Shown one piece after another: positions 43,329 through 51,762 of a DNA stretch of 64,000 nt. Position 1 is the first letter of the stretch. Each line of letters opens with the position of its first letter. The position numbers were made by a program, and so were the translations under genes. The notes beneath the pieces are model-generated. The model had not been told where the DNA came from, searched no databases, and worked only from the letters and a program-made list of their open reading frames with translations. The stretch comes from an uncultured Acetatifactor sp. (GTDB lineage Bacteria; Bacillota; Clostridia; Lachnospirales; Lachnospiraceae). The stretch covers positions 101,561-165,560 of the forward strand of contig CAJTMX010000002.1 of NCBI GenBank assembly GCA_910577235.1, read 5' to 3'.

Positions 43329-44186
43329 ATGTATCAGAGGAAAGAATGGGATGAGATACATATAGATGATCTGGAGGTTTATGCCTACCATGGGGTTTTC
43401 CCGGAGGAAAAAGAGAAGGGCCAGCCCTTTTATGTGAATATGGTGTTGTATACGGATACCAGAGCCGCCGGGCAGCAGGACGAGCTGACTCTGTCTACCC
43501 ATTATGGGGAGGTATGTCATCTGGTGACAAAGTGGATGCGGGAACATACCTATGATCTGATCGAGACGGCAGCGGAGACGGTGGCGGAGCAGATACTGCT
43601 CTGTTATCCGCTTATACAGGCTGTGGACGTGGAGATCCGCAAGCCCCAGGCACCCATCGGACTGCCTTTTGGGAGCGTGTCGGTGAAGATCCGCAGAGGC
43701 TGGCACCGGGCATATATCGCTCTGGGCTCCAACATGGGAGACCGGAAAAAGTATTTGCAGGCAGGGGTGGATGCCATGAAGAAAAGGGAAGATATACGTC
43801 TGCAAAGGGTATCCTCCTGGCGGCAGACAGCCCCCTACGGCGGAGTGGAGCAGGCGGACTTTTTAAACGGTGTCATGGAGGTGCGGACTCTGCTGACGCC
43901 CCGTGAACTGCTGGACTATCTGCATGAGACAGAGCAGGGGGCAGACAGAAAGAGAGAGATACACTGGGGACCCAGGACTCTGGATCTGGACATTCTGCTG
44001 TATGACGATCTGGTGATGGAATCGGAAGAACTCACCATTCCCCATGTGGATATGCAGAACAGGGATTTTGTGTTGGGACCTATGGCGGAGATCGCCGGCT
44101 GGGTGCGCCATCCGTTGCTGGGACTGACCATGGGGCAGTTGTATGCGCAGTTGATGTCTGTCAAAGAGATAAGAAAAGATGGGTGA
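43329..44186 (+). CDS. folBK: Bifunctional dihydroneopterin aldolase / HPPK
   Basis: Residues 1-about 120 are FolB: EVYAYHGVFPEEKEKGQPF has the catalytic region and YDLIETAAETVAEQIL follows. From residue about 133 comes FolK: AYIALGSNMGDRKKYLQAG, then GPRTLDLDILLYDD, the signature of hydroxymethyl-dihydropterin pyrophosphokinase. The fusion carries out two successive steps and lies right after folP. It has 285 residues. Confidence 0.95.
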   Translation: MYQRKEWDEIHIDDLEVYAYHGVFPEEKEKGQPFYVNMVLYTDTRAAGQQDELTLSTHYGEVCHLVTKWMREHTYDLIETAAETVAEQILLCYPLIQAVDVEIRKPQAPIGLPFGSVSVKIRRGWHRAYIALGSNMGDRKKYLQAGVDAMKKREDIRLQRVSSWRQTAPYGGVEQADFLNGVMEVRTLLTPRELLDYLHETEQGADRKREIHWGPRTLDLDILLYDDLVMESEELTIPHVDMQNRDFVLGPMAEIAGWVRHPLLGLTMGQLYAQLMSVKEIRKDG

Positions 44187-44195
44187 CCCCAAAGG

Positions 44196-44699
44196 TTATG
44201 GCAGTGGCCTAAATCGCCGCAGGCGACTCAGGGCAAAGCGGGCGCACAGCCCGGTGAACAGTCCGGTGACGGCACCGCTGAGCAGCAGATAGGGCAGATA
44301 TACCAGGACGCCCGGTACGGCTGTGATCAGCAGAGCCGCCAGGAGCTGTCCGATATTGTGAAAAATGCCTCCCACAATGCTTGTCAACTCGGGAAAATGT
44401 CCCTGCAGAAGACGGCAGGATAGTGCCATGGCAATGAAACAGAGCAGTCCGCCGCATAAGCTGTAGAACAGGCTCATGGCCTGTCCAAAGAGCAGGGCCG
44501 ACAGCAGGACGCGCGCCAACAGCACCATCGCCGCGCTCCTGGCGTCGTAAAGATGGAGTATTAAAAGGGTAATGATATTGGCAAGCCCCAGTTTGATGCC
44601 GGGAATGGGCACTATGGGGGGCAGCAGGCTTTCTGCGGAGTAGATAGCCAGTGCCAGTGTGGCAAACAGTGCCAGGGAAGTCAGTTTTCGGGTGCGCAT
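44196..44699 (-). CDS. Gx transporter / heptaprenyl-diphosphate-synthase component I-like membrane protein
   Basis: ATG 44699 with AGGAGG just upstream gives 167 residues, nearly all hydrophobic with about five helices. PPIVPIPGIKLGLANIITLL and FGQAMSLFYSLCGGLL match the family named Gx transporter (once called HepT component I). It is probably a small substrate-binding (S-component-like) membrane protein. It follows the NusG-II gene by 41 bp on the same strand. Confidence 0.85.
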   Translation of the reverse strand: MRTRKLTSLALFATLALAIYSAESLLPPIVPIPGIKLGLANIITLLILHLYDARSAAMVLLARVLLSALLFGQAMSLFYSLCGGLLCFIAMALSCRLLQGHFPELTSIVGGIFHNIGQLLAALLITAVPGVLVYLPYLLLSGAVTGLFTGLCARFALSRLRRFRPLP

Positions 44700-44740
44700 G
44701 GGCTCCTCCTGAGGTGTTCTGCCCGCAAGGACATATATTG

Positions 44741-45142
44741 TCAGTAGGCAACGGCGTCCGGTGCGGTATCGGTGCCGGGTTTCAGTTCCACCACCAGCCG
44801 GTGAGGCAGACAGGTGATGGGCAGCAGGGAATCGGTAGCGGGACCCTGCAAAACGCAAAGCTTGTCCGGGCAATCCGCCTCCACAATGGCGATGGCTCCG
44901 GGGGAAACCTCCACGATGTTGTAGCCTCCGTCTGTGGCGTCCACAGTAAAACGACAGGTCTCCGATACCTGATCCAAGGGGATGGACCGCAGCATTTGGC
45001 CGTCCCGGTAAATACAGGCGGTATAGGAGGTATCCGGGCTGCGGGCTGCGCGGCTTTGAAAAATAAGATATAAGGCGCTGCCGGCCAGCACTACGGCAAT
45101 GCCGCCGGCCAGCAGGCAGGCCCTTTTGGACAGGGTATTCAT
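44741..45142 (-). CDS. NusG domain II-containing membrane-anchored protein
   Basis: From ATG 45142 (GAAAGGAAAG) the protein has 133 residues: an N-terminal helix (residues 8-28), then a small extracytoplasmic beta domain with EADCPDKLCVLQG and TCLPHRLVVEL. This is the NusG domain II fold. The CPDKxC and CLPH motifs could bind a metal or form a disulfide. In many Firmicutes it adjoins the Gx transporter and ApbE; here ApbE lies 1.3 kb away across an AT-rich island. Confidence 0.87.
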   Translation of the reverse strand: MNTLSKRACLLAGGIAVVLAGSALYLIFQSRAARSPDTSYTACIYRDGQMLRSIPLDQVSETCRFTVDATDGGYNIVEVSPGAIAIVEADCPDKLCVLQGPATDSLLPITCLPHRLVVELKPGTDTAPDAVAY

Positions 45143-45229
45143 CAGAATCTTTCCTTTCTGTATACCTATGACAGCATTCGGCACCATGCGGCATGGAGAA
45201 AGCTGTTTATAAATATCTGTATGTATCTC

Positions 45230-45258
45230 AGTATAGCAGAAAGCACAAGAAATATGAA
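45230..45258 (-). promoter_or_regulatory. Promoter of the NusG-II gene
   Basis: On the minus strand TTCATA (45258-45253), 17-bp spacer, TATACT (45235-45230) preceded by TGC as an extended -10. Confidence 0.6.
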
Positions 45259-45275
45259 ATACAATTTTTCACCTT

Positions 45276-45548
45276 TTGGGGAAAAGAGTTTCCGTTAAAA
45301 TCACCCTGTGCATATCTGTATTATTGGCGGCGGAAAATGATGACCGTCTCCCCCTTTTGACACTTGATGAATTTTTTGAGGGGAATACGGCGGAGGACTC
45401 CATTGCGCCAAATGACTGTGACTCCGGGTGCCCTACGATTGCTGAAATATGGGAGTTAATGCGAAATCTTGAGAAAAGGCCGGATATTGCATGGATTCGC
45501 ATTGAACTTCCAGAGGGATTTTGCTGTTTTGCCATTGTGTGGGACTAA
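45276..45548 (+). pseudogene. Small protein remnant, probable fragment
   Basis: A 90-codon frame beginning at TTG 45276 encodes a plausible stretch (LLTLDEFFEGNTAEDSIAPN), then IAEIWELMRNLEKRPD, and ends in FAIVWD. No ATG or GTG with a ribosome site is found, so the 5' end looks lost. The sequence is AT-rich like the HEAT-like gene downstream. Function not recognised. It may be a broken member of an immunity-type small protein family, but that is a guess. Confidence 0.4.
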
Positions 45549-45662
45549 TGCAGCTATCCATTTGTAGAACAGTCAGATGGGTGTAAATTCAAATTGTATA
45601 TGTAATATGTAGCAGAACATATTTCCAAAAAGAGAGATTCCACATTTTAATGGGAGTATATT

Positions 45663-46370
45663 ATGGACGAAACAAAGGGTTTTTTGCTTATAGAGAAATT
45701 GAAGGAAAAACCGGAGAAGTTTCGCAAAGGCGGCGGAGCATATCAATTACTTCAAGAGTACTTTGCGGGGCTTTCAAAAGAAACGCTACGGGATTTGTTA
45801 CGTTGTGAAGATAAATGTATAAGACAAGTAACTCTTTGGATAATATCCGAATTGGGAAATACCGCCAGTGAATTATTGGAAGAAGTAGTGATTCAAATAA
45901 ATGATGAAGCCCCTCTTATTTGCTATTATTCCTCTGAAATAGTAGCCGGCATCGCAACTGATAAGTATATGGAAGACTTTATGAGAGTATTTGGGCTTTT
46001 TGAGCATTCTAACGCTAAAATTAGAACACTGTCCATGTTTCTCATTTCAACGTTAGGTGATTCACGAATACAGGAGGCATATGCATATTCGCTCAACAAC
46101 AAAACTCTTAGTGACTCACATAAAAAAGGTTTATTATCTCTGATTAATGTAAATACCGTTACCGTTTCCGACATCACAGCTATGATCAATAGTGAAGATA
46201 GCGTAATAAGGAAATACGGTGTCATAGCTGCCTCGAAGGTTTACCACAAGTATCCAGAGATTATTCAGAAGTCAGTAGATTCTGAAGATTTGGACGTTCA
46301 GGATTTTTCAAAAGATCAAATGCATGCTATGGATAAAATAGCTCAGTTGCCTTTTCACAATAGGAAATAA
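45663..46370 (+). CDS. HEAT-repeat-like helical protein
   Basis: A 235-residue, all-helical protein with repeated paired helices (CIRQVTLWIISELGNTASELLEEV, KIRTLSMFLISTLGDSRIQEAY, VIRKYGVIAASKVYHKYPEII) spaced about 40 residues apart, as in HEAT repeats. The codon use is distinctly AT-rich compared with the window. No family is recognised; partner-binding is the usual role of such repeats. It and the fragment upstream form an island between the NusG-II and ApbE genes. Confidence 0.7.
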   Translation: MDETKGFLLIEKLKEKPEKFRKGGGAYQLLQEYFAGLSKETLRDLLRCEDKCIRQVTLWIISELGNTASELLEEVVIQINDEAPLICYYSSEIVAGIATDKYMEDFMRVFGLFEHSNAKIRTLSMFLISTLGDSRIQEAYAYSLNNKTLSDSHKKGLLSLINVNTVTVSDITAMINSEDSVIRKYGVIAASKVYHKYPEIIQKSVDSEDLDVQDFSKDQMHAMDKIAQLPFHNRK

Positions 46371-46474
46371 TAAAGCAGGTATGATCCCATGTCCTTGATC
46401 CAGGGAACGCTATAAGTCGAAGGAATCATGCGTTCTGCGTCAGGAGTACATTTGTAAAAAGGAGAAATCTTTTT

Positions 46475-47554
46475 ATGCTAAGATATAGAAGAATATTTGG
46501 AGAATGGATGCTGGCGGTGGGGATTATACTGATTCTGACCGGCTGTGGCAGCGGCAAAGCGGAGCAATATGGCAGTGTGGACACGGCCATGGGCACTGTG
46601 GTGTCTCAAACGCTGTATGTGTGCGGGGACAGAGAGGAGGCGGAGTCAGAGATCGCCGCCGTCATGGAATTGCTGACAAGGCTGGAGCGGCAGGAACTGT
46701 CCTGGAGAATCCAGGACTCGGAAGTGGCCCGGATCAATGCGCTGTCCCAAAAAGAGGCGGAGGCAATTCAGGGGCAGGAGAACGCCATGAGAGAGGGTAT
46801 GGTGGTTCCCATATCTCCGGTTATGCAGCAGACATTACAGCAGATCTGGCAGGTGTCCGCAGACAGCGGAGGGGCGCTGGATGTGACGCTGGGCAGGTTG
46901 AGCCGCCTGTGGAATCTGGATGCTCTGTCTGCGCAGGCGACAGAAATATCCGTTCCCACACAGGAACAGATACGGACTGCCCTGGAGGACGCGGGCTACG
47001 AGCGGGCGCGGATCTCTCAGGAAACGCTGGAACTTCCGCCGGGAATGCAGCTGGATCTGGGAGCGGTGGGGAAGGGTATCGCCTGTGACCGCGTGGGTGA
47101 ATACCTGCGCAGCCGACCTCAGATTACCGGAGCGGTGGTGGCGGTGGGCGGCAGCGTGATAACCTATGGGCAGAAACCGGACGGCAGTCCCTGGAAAGTA
47201 GCGATCACCCATCCCCGGAAAGAGGGGAGCTATCTGGGTATCCTGTCTCTGACGGGGGAACATTATGTCTCCACGTCCGGGGACTATGAGAGATACGTTA
47301 TGGTGGACGGAGTTCGGTATCACCATATTTTTGATCCCTCCACCGGCGCCCCCGCCCACAGCGGCCTGTGCAGTGTCACCATTGTCTGTGACAGCGGGCT
47401 GTTGGCGGATGCCCTGTCCACAGCCTGTTTTGTGCTGGGTCCGCAGCAGGGGCTGGCTTTGGCCCGGAGCTATGGCGCGCAGGCCTTGCTGGTGGAGGAG
47501 GACGGTACGGTGCATATGACGGATGATATGAAAGAAATATTTATTGCCCAATAG
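46475..47554 (+). CDS. apbE: ApbE-family FAD:protein FMN transferase (lipoprotein)
   Basis: A lipobox (ILTGCGSG, Cys near residue 24) ends the signal peptide. DTAMGTVVSQTLY, LDLGAVGKGIACDRV, VVAVGGSVITYG and HHIFDPSTGAPA are the family motifs. The 359-residue enzyme transfers FMN from FAD onto Thr/Ser of exported redox proteins. Its acceptor protein was not found in the window. In related genomes ApbE sits near NusG-II/Gx genes of flavinylated electron-transfer systems. Confidence 0.93.
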   Translation: MLRYRRIFGEWMLAVGIILILTGCGSGKAEQYGSVDTAMGTVVSQTLYVCGDREEAESEIAAVMELLTRLERQELSWRIQDSEVARINALSQKEAEAIQGQENAMREGMVVPISPVMQQTLQQIWQVSADSGGALDVTLGRLSRLWNLDALSAQATEISVPTQEQIRTALEDAGYERARISQETLELPPGMQLDLGAVGKGIACDRVGEYLRSRPQITGAVVAVGGSVITYGQKPDGSPWKVAITHPRKEGSYLGILSLTGEHYVSTSGDYERYVMVDGVRYHHIFDPSTGAPAHSGLCSVTIVCDSGLLADALSTACFVLGPQQGLALARSYGAQALLVEEDGTVHMTDDMKEIFIAQ

Positions 47555-47699
47555 AGCGGACGGATAGCCTTCCAGGTTATGATGCCGGAGTTTTTGCCCT
47601 GAAAGCGCAAACCAGCGACCCCGAGAACAAGGGAGTCGCGGCCAGTGCCCAAAGCAGGCGCAGACTATAGAGCGATGCGGACGATTAAAAAGTAAAATG

Positions 47700-47732
47700 A
47701 AAGAGGCTCAGTGAAAGGAGCCTCTTTTTGCC
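47700..47732 (+). terminator. Terminator after apbE
   Basis: AAAGAGGCTC (47700-47709) pairs perfectly with GAGCCTCTTT (47718-47727); TTTTT completes the signal. It lies between apbE and the convergent DUF5050 gene. Confidence 0.9.
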
Positions 47733-47765
47733 GTTGACGGAATCGGGCAGCAGTCTCAGAATCCG

Positions 47766-48767
47766 TTATTTCGCCGTAAACGCGCTGTAGCTGTTCGTAC
47801 CCAGCGGGCAGTGATAAATGGAACTGTCCTCACCGAATTCCTGGAAATATACATAGCGGGAAGTCATGTTAATATTGGTATAATTGCCCTCCGCTACCAC
47901 GGCGGGATTGGAGCCGTCCGTGCCCATCATTTTCAGCGCCGGGGCCGTGGATGAACTTTGCTGGTAGTAGATATAGCCGCCGCCCACATTAAAGCAGTCC
48001 ACCCGGTCGTTGGTCAGTACTTCTATGACTCTCTGCGTCAAATTAAAACGGCATAGCCGGTAGTCGCCTGCCACATCCAGATAATAGATATAATTGCCGT
48101 CCAGGCAGGGATACCAGAGATTGCCCTGCCACAGCTCGGATACCGTATCCCCGTTGGTATTTAAGGTATAGAGATAGTGGTTACTCTGGGTACCGTTGTA
48201 ATAGATGATACCGTCCCGGGCGCAGGCGGGATTGACCTGGTACCGGGCCAGTTCCTGCCTGTCGGATTTGTCGATCTTCAGTTTGTAGAAGACGGGAGTG
48301 GGGTCCCCTGCGGTGAGCAGATACAGGTAATTGTCCACCAGCTGACCGGACACTACCACATCCGTGGTCAGGGAGACGGCATCCTTGCCGGATTTCAGAC
48401 AGCGGTTGAAGGAATTGCGGCTGCGCACATAGCCCAGACCTGATTCCCCCGAGGCGGACATCTGAAAATAATACAGGTATTTGCCTCCGGCCAAAATATT
48501 GCGCACAGCGGAGTTGCCCAGTTTGGTGATATCCTGCTCGTCCGGGGTCATGGAGTAAAGACTGCCGCCGTCCTGCGGGTTGGAGAAGTATACCATCCCG
48601 TCAGATTCGCAGAAAAGCCCCGCGTTGTTGATATTGCCCGCAGTGTTTCCCACAGTGCCCGGCTCGTTCATGGGTATCCGGCTAAGCAGCCGGCTAAAGA
48701 ATATCAGAGCGGCGAATGCGATCAGGAGCAACGCCACAATGAGGAAATATTTTATTTTTTTTGACAT
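47766..48767 (-). CDS. DUF5050 membrane-anchored beta-propeller-like protein
   Basis: One N-terminal helix (residues 5-27) anchors a 300-residue outside domain of repeated strands (MVYFSNPQDGGSLYSM, YLYYFQM, IIYYNGTQ, YIYYLDVAGDYRLCRF), the pattern of DUF5050. The number of YIYY-type repeats, about six, suggests a six-bladed propeller. Function unknown; a cell-wall or solute sensor is possible. Confidence 0.82.
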   Translation of the reverse strand: MSKKIKYFLIVALLLIAFAALIFFSRLLSRIPMNEPGTVGNTAGNINNAGLFCESDGMVYFSNPQDGGSLYSMTPDEQDITKLGNSAVRNILAGGKYLYYFQMSASGESGLGYVRSRNSFNRCLKSGKDAVSLTTDVVVSGQLVDNYLYLLTAGDPTPVFYKLKIDKSDRQELARYQVNPACARDGIIYYNGTQSNHYLYTLNTNGDTVSELWQGNLWYPCLDGNYIYYLDVAGDYRLCRFNLTQRVIEVLTNDRVDCFNVGGGYIYYQQSSSTAPALKMMGTDGSNPAVVAEGNYTNINMTSRYVYFQEFGEDSSIYHCPLGTNSYSAFTAK

Positions 48768-48801
48768 GAGATCACAACCTCCCGAAACTCTTTCTTTTAT
48801 G

Positions 48802-48831
48802 AATATATCACATAGTTGGTCTTGCTATCAA
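48802..48831 (-). promoter_or_regulatory. Promoter of the DUF5050 gene
   Basis: On the minus strand TTGATA (48831-48826), 18-bp spacer, TATATT (48807-48802). Confidence 0.55.
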
Positions 48832-48850
48832 GAGGGTTTTGGGGTAATAT
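48822..48850 (+). promoter_or_regulatory. Promoter of pheA, overlapping the divergent one
   Basis: TTGCTA (48822-48827), 17-bp spacer, TAATAT (48845-48850). The -35 elements of the two divergent promoters share bases 48826-48827. Confidence 0.5.
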
Positions 48851-48883
48851 AAAGTAAAAAAACGGACACAATGGAGGAATCCC

Positions 48884-50008
48884 ATGGATTTGTTGGAACT
48901 GAGGGAACAGATCGACGTGATAGACAGGCAGATCGTCAGCCTGTACGAACAGCGAATGGATATCTGCGGCAAGGTGGCGGAATATAAGATAGAGACGGGG
49001 AAAAAAGTGTTTGACAGGCAGCGGGAAATGGAAAAACTGGCCAGCGTCAAAGCCCTGACACACAATGAGTTTAACAGTCACGGCGTGGAGGAGTTGTTTG
49101 AGCAGATCATGTCCATGAGCCGCAAGCTCCAGTATCAGATGCTGTCACAGCACGGCAGTATGGGCAGGCTCCCCTTTATCGGAGTGGAGGAACTGGAAAA
49201 AAACCGGGCAAGAGTAGTATTCCAGGGGGCGGAGGGAGCCTATTCCCAGGCGGCAATGACCCGGTATTTCGGGGAGCAGATACAGAGTTTTCACGTGGAT
49301 ACCTTTCGGGACGCCATGAGCGCCATAGACGAGGGGAGCGCGGACTTCGCGGTGCTGCCCATCGAGAACAGTACCGCCGGCATCGTCAGTGAGATATACG
49401 ATCTGCTGGTGGAATTTGAAAATTATATCGTGGGAGAACAGATCATACAGGTACGGCACTGCCTGCTGGGGGTTCCGGGAACGAAGATCGAGGATATCCG
49501 TACCGTGTACAGTCATCCGCAGTCCCTGATGCAGAGCAGCCGTTTTCTGGCGGGATATGACTGGAAACAGATCAGTATGCAGAACAATGCCTTCGCGGCT
49601 CAGAAGGTGGCGGCGGAGGGAGATAGATCCCAGGCTGCCATCGCCAGCGAATACGCGGCCAAGGTCTACGGACTGCAAGTACTGCGTCAGGGTGTCAATC
49701 AGGAGCAGGACAATTCCACCCGCTTTATCATTGTCACCAACCAGAAAATATTTCGCAAAGACGCGGGCAAGGTCAGCATCTGCTTTGAACTGCCCCACCA
49801 GAGCGGTTCCCTGTACCATATGCTGTCCCATTTTATCTACAACAATCTGAATATGTGCAGGATCGAGAGCCGTCCCATAGAGGACAGGAGCTGGGAGTAT
49901 CGGTTTTTTATAGATTTTGAGGGCAATCTGGCGGACAGCGCCGTGAAAAATGCCCTGCGGGGACTTAGGGACGAGGCCAGAAATATGAAGATACTGGGGA
50001 ATTATTAG
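48884..50008 (+). CDS. pheA: Bifunctional chorismate mutase / prephenate dehydratase
   Basis: The first 90 residues are an AroQ chorismate mutase (LLELREQIDVIDRQIVSLYEQRMDICGKVAEYK). Residues about 105-290 form the dehydratase (VVFQGAEGAYSQAAM, LPIENSTAGIVSEIYDLL, NSTRFIIVTNQ), and an ACT domain follows (VSICFELPHQSGSLYHMLSHF). This 374-residue P-protein converts chorismate to phenylpyruvate with feedback by phenylalanine. GGAGGAATCCC stands before the ATG. Confidence 0.96.
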   Translation: MDLLELREQIDVIDRQIVSLYEQRMDICGKVAEYKIETGKKVFDRQREMEKLASVKALTHNEFNSHGVEELFEQIMSMSRKLQYQMLSQHGSMGRLPFIGVEELEKNRARVVFQGAEGAYSQAAMTRYFGEQIQSFHVDTFRDAMSAIDEGSADFAVLPIENSTAGIVSEIYDLLVEFENYIVGEQIIQVRHCLLGVPGTKIEDIRTVYSHPQSLMQSSRFLAGYDWKQISMQNNAFAAQKVAAEGDRSQAAIASEYAAKVYGLQVLRQGVNQEQDNSTRFIIVTNQKIFRKDAGKVSICFELPHQSGSLYHMLSHFIYNNLNMCRIESRPIEDRSWEYRFFIDFEGNLADSAVKNALRGLRDEARNMKILGNY

Positions 50009-50028
50009 CGGAAAGGGCAAAATGTACT

Positions 50029-51321
50029 ATGAGAGAACAGGAATTGATCGTCTATAGGAATCTGGAGGGAGAACGGCTGCTCTATGATGTGACCTGGCTC
50101 ATGAATCATTATGACGACGCATATTATAATCAGGAGGACTTGGCGGCGCTGCTCTACCAGTGTATCCACGGGCTGATCGAGCAGGCGGGCAATTACGGTT
50201 TCCACGGCAATCTGTGGCACTGCTATCTGGCCAATCTGCTGGTGAACAATGAGAACAGCTACAGCTGCGGCTGTGAGATCAGAGGAGCCATAGAGGGAAC
50301 CATCAATCAGGCCGCTCTGCACGATATAGGCATATTTAAGGAATTTTACGACTATGATTTCACGCCCATGGTAGTGGCTCTGCATGTGCCGGAGTGGTCC
50401 ATGGTGGAAAATTATGTCAGCAGCAGCCGGGAGAGCAAGGTCTACAATACCCGTATCTGCGCCCGCATCTGTGAACTGGCGGAACGTTTCTGCCAGGACG
50501 GCACGGCACAGGAGATGAAGGACACGCTGACTCAGTTTTACAAGGAGTACGGAGTGGGACGTTTCGGTCTCCATAAGTCTTTCCGCGTCTGCCGTGACGA
50601 GCAGGGCCATGTGGAAATACGCCCGATCCTGAATATTGCCCATGTACATCTGGATGATCTGGTGGGCTACGAGATCCCCAAACAGAAATTGGTGGACAAC
50701 ACGGAGGCCTTTGTGTCGGGCCGTAAGGCCAACAACTGTCTGCTGTTCGGAGACGCGGGCACGGGCAAATCCTCCAGCATCAAGGCCATTGCCAATGCCT
50801 ACTATGACCGCGGGCTGCGCATTATCGAGATCTATAAGCATCAGTTTCAGGATCTGCAGGAGTGCATCAGCCAGATCAAGAACCGTAACTACAAGTTTAT
50901 CATCTATATGGATGACCTGAGCTTTGAGGAGCATGAGACGGAGTACAAATACCTGAAAGCCGTGATAGAGGGCGGTCTGGAGAAAAAACCGGAAAACATA
51001 CTGATCTATGCCACCTCCAACCGCCGCCACCTGATCCGTGAGAATTTCAGCGACAAGGAGGAGATCAGGCAGGACATGCATACCGGCGACACGGTGCAGG
51101 AAAAGCTGTCTCTGGTGTACCGCTTTGGGGTGACGATCTATTTCGGATCACCTACGCCCAAGGAGTTTCAGAATATCGTTCTTACGCTGGCGCGGAGATA
51201 TGGGCTGGAGATGGACAGGGAGGAGCTGCTGGCCGAGGCGAACAAGTGGGAGCTGGCGCACAGCGGACTGTCGGGGCGGAGCGCGCAGCAGTTCATAGAT
51301 TATCTGCTGGGACGGGGATGA
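50029..51321 (+). CDS. DUF815-family P-loop ATPase
   Basis: LLFGDAGTGKSSSIKAIANAYY near residue 241 is the Walker A motif; IYMDDLSFEEHETEYKYLK is Walker B; IYATSNRRHL is the sensor. This is the AAA+-like DUF815 family (430 aa), whose role is unknown. The N-terminal 200 residues are family-specific. It starts 20 bp after pheA and is followed closely by the long palindrome. Confidence 0.88.
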   Translation: MREQELIVYRNLEGERLLYDVTWLMNHYDDAYYNQEDLAALLYQCIHGLIEQAGNYGFHGNLWHCYLANLLVNNENSYSCGCEIRGAIEGTINQAALHDIGIFKEFYDYDFTPMVVALHVPEWSMVENYVSSSRESKVYNTRICARICELAERFCQDGTAQEMKDTLTQFYKEYGVGRFGLHKSFRVCRDEQGHVEIRPILNIAHVHLDDLVGYEIPKQKLVDNTEAFVSGRKANNCLLFGDAGTGKSSSIKAIANAYYDRGLRIIEIYKHQFQDLQECISQIKNRNYKFIIYMDDLSFEEHETEYKYLKAVIEGGLEKKPENILIYATSNRRHLIRENFSDKEEIRQDMHTGDTVQEKLSLVYRFGVTIYFGSPTPKEFQNIVLTLARRYGLEMDREELLAEANKWELAHSGLSGRSAQQFIDYLLGRG

Positions 51322-51340
51322 TGGGGGTGCGGCGGGGGAC

Positions 51341-51493
51341 GGGGGCAGGGCGGGCATATCCCATGTGCCGGGCGCTCTCGTTTCGTGGCAAAGCGTAGCA
51401 GTGCTAAACTCGTGCCGGATTACATCCGGCAATACCTCGCTAAGCACTGACGTTTGCCAAGGCCGGCTCATGGGATATGCCCGCCCTGCCCCC
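51341..51493. repeat. 153-nt nearly perfect long palindrome (nested hairpin)
   Basis: The outer arms 51341-51371 and 51463-51493 pair over 31 bp with one mismatch. Inside, TGGCAAA (51386-51392) pairs with TTTGCCA (51453-51459), CAGTGCT (51399-51405) with AGCACTG (51443-51449), and TGCCGGA (51413-51419) with TCCGGCA (51425-51431) around a TTACA loop. It begins 20 bp after the DUF815 stop. No T-run follows, so it is not a normal terminator. Confidence 0.9.
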
Positions 51494-51658
51494 TGTTACT
51501 TGCTGCCCGTCAGTTCACAGCTTGTTTAAGCTGCTCCCCGGTCTGAGTAGTGGCGTGTCTGGTAGAGCAGTCGTCCTCCGGAACGCAGACTACAGGTGGC
51601 CGGCGCACCTGTATTACTTTCTGGCCCCGGCGTTGGATAGTGAATCTACGTGCAGACA

Positions 51659-51667
51659 TGCTATAAT
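51659..51667 (+). promoter_or_regulatory. Extended -10 element before ppx
   Basis: TGC-TATAAT (TATAAT at 51662-51667). No convincing -35 is seen, as is usual for extended -10 promoters. The leader to ppx would be about 90 nt. Confidence 0.5.
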
Positions 51668-51762
51668 CAGCTCCATCCAGAGACTATCCCCCGTCTGGAG
51701 CGTGACTAGGAGAGTAACCCTGTAGCGCACTCCACCCTACCTATTGAAAGGAGAACAAAAAC

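Noticed and set aside
51551..51620. tRNA-like D-arm sequence TGGTAGAGCA before ppx
   Set aside because: No T-arm motif, no complete cloverleaf and no acceptor stem could be found.
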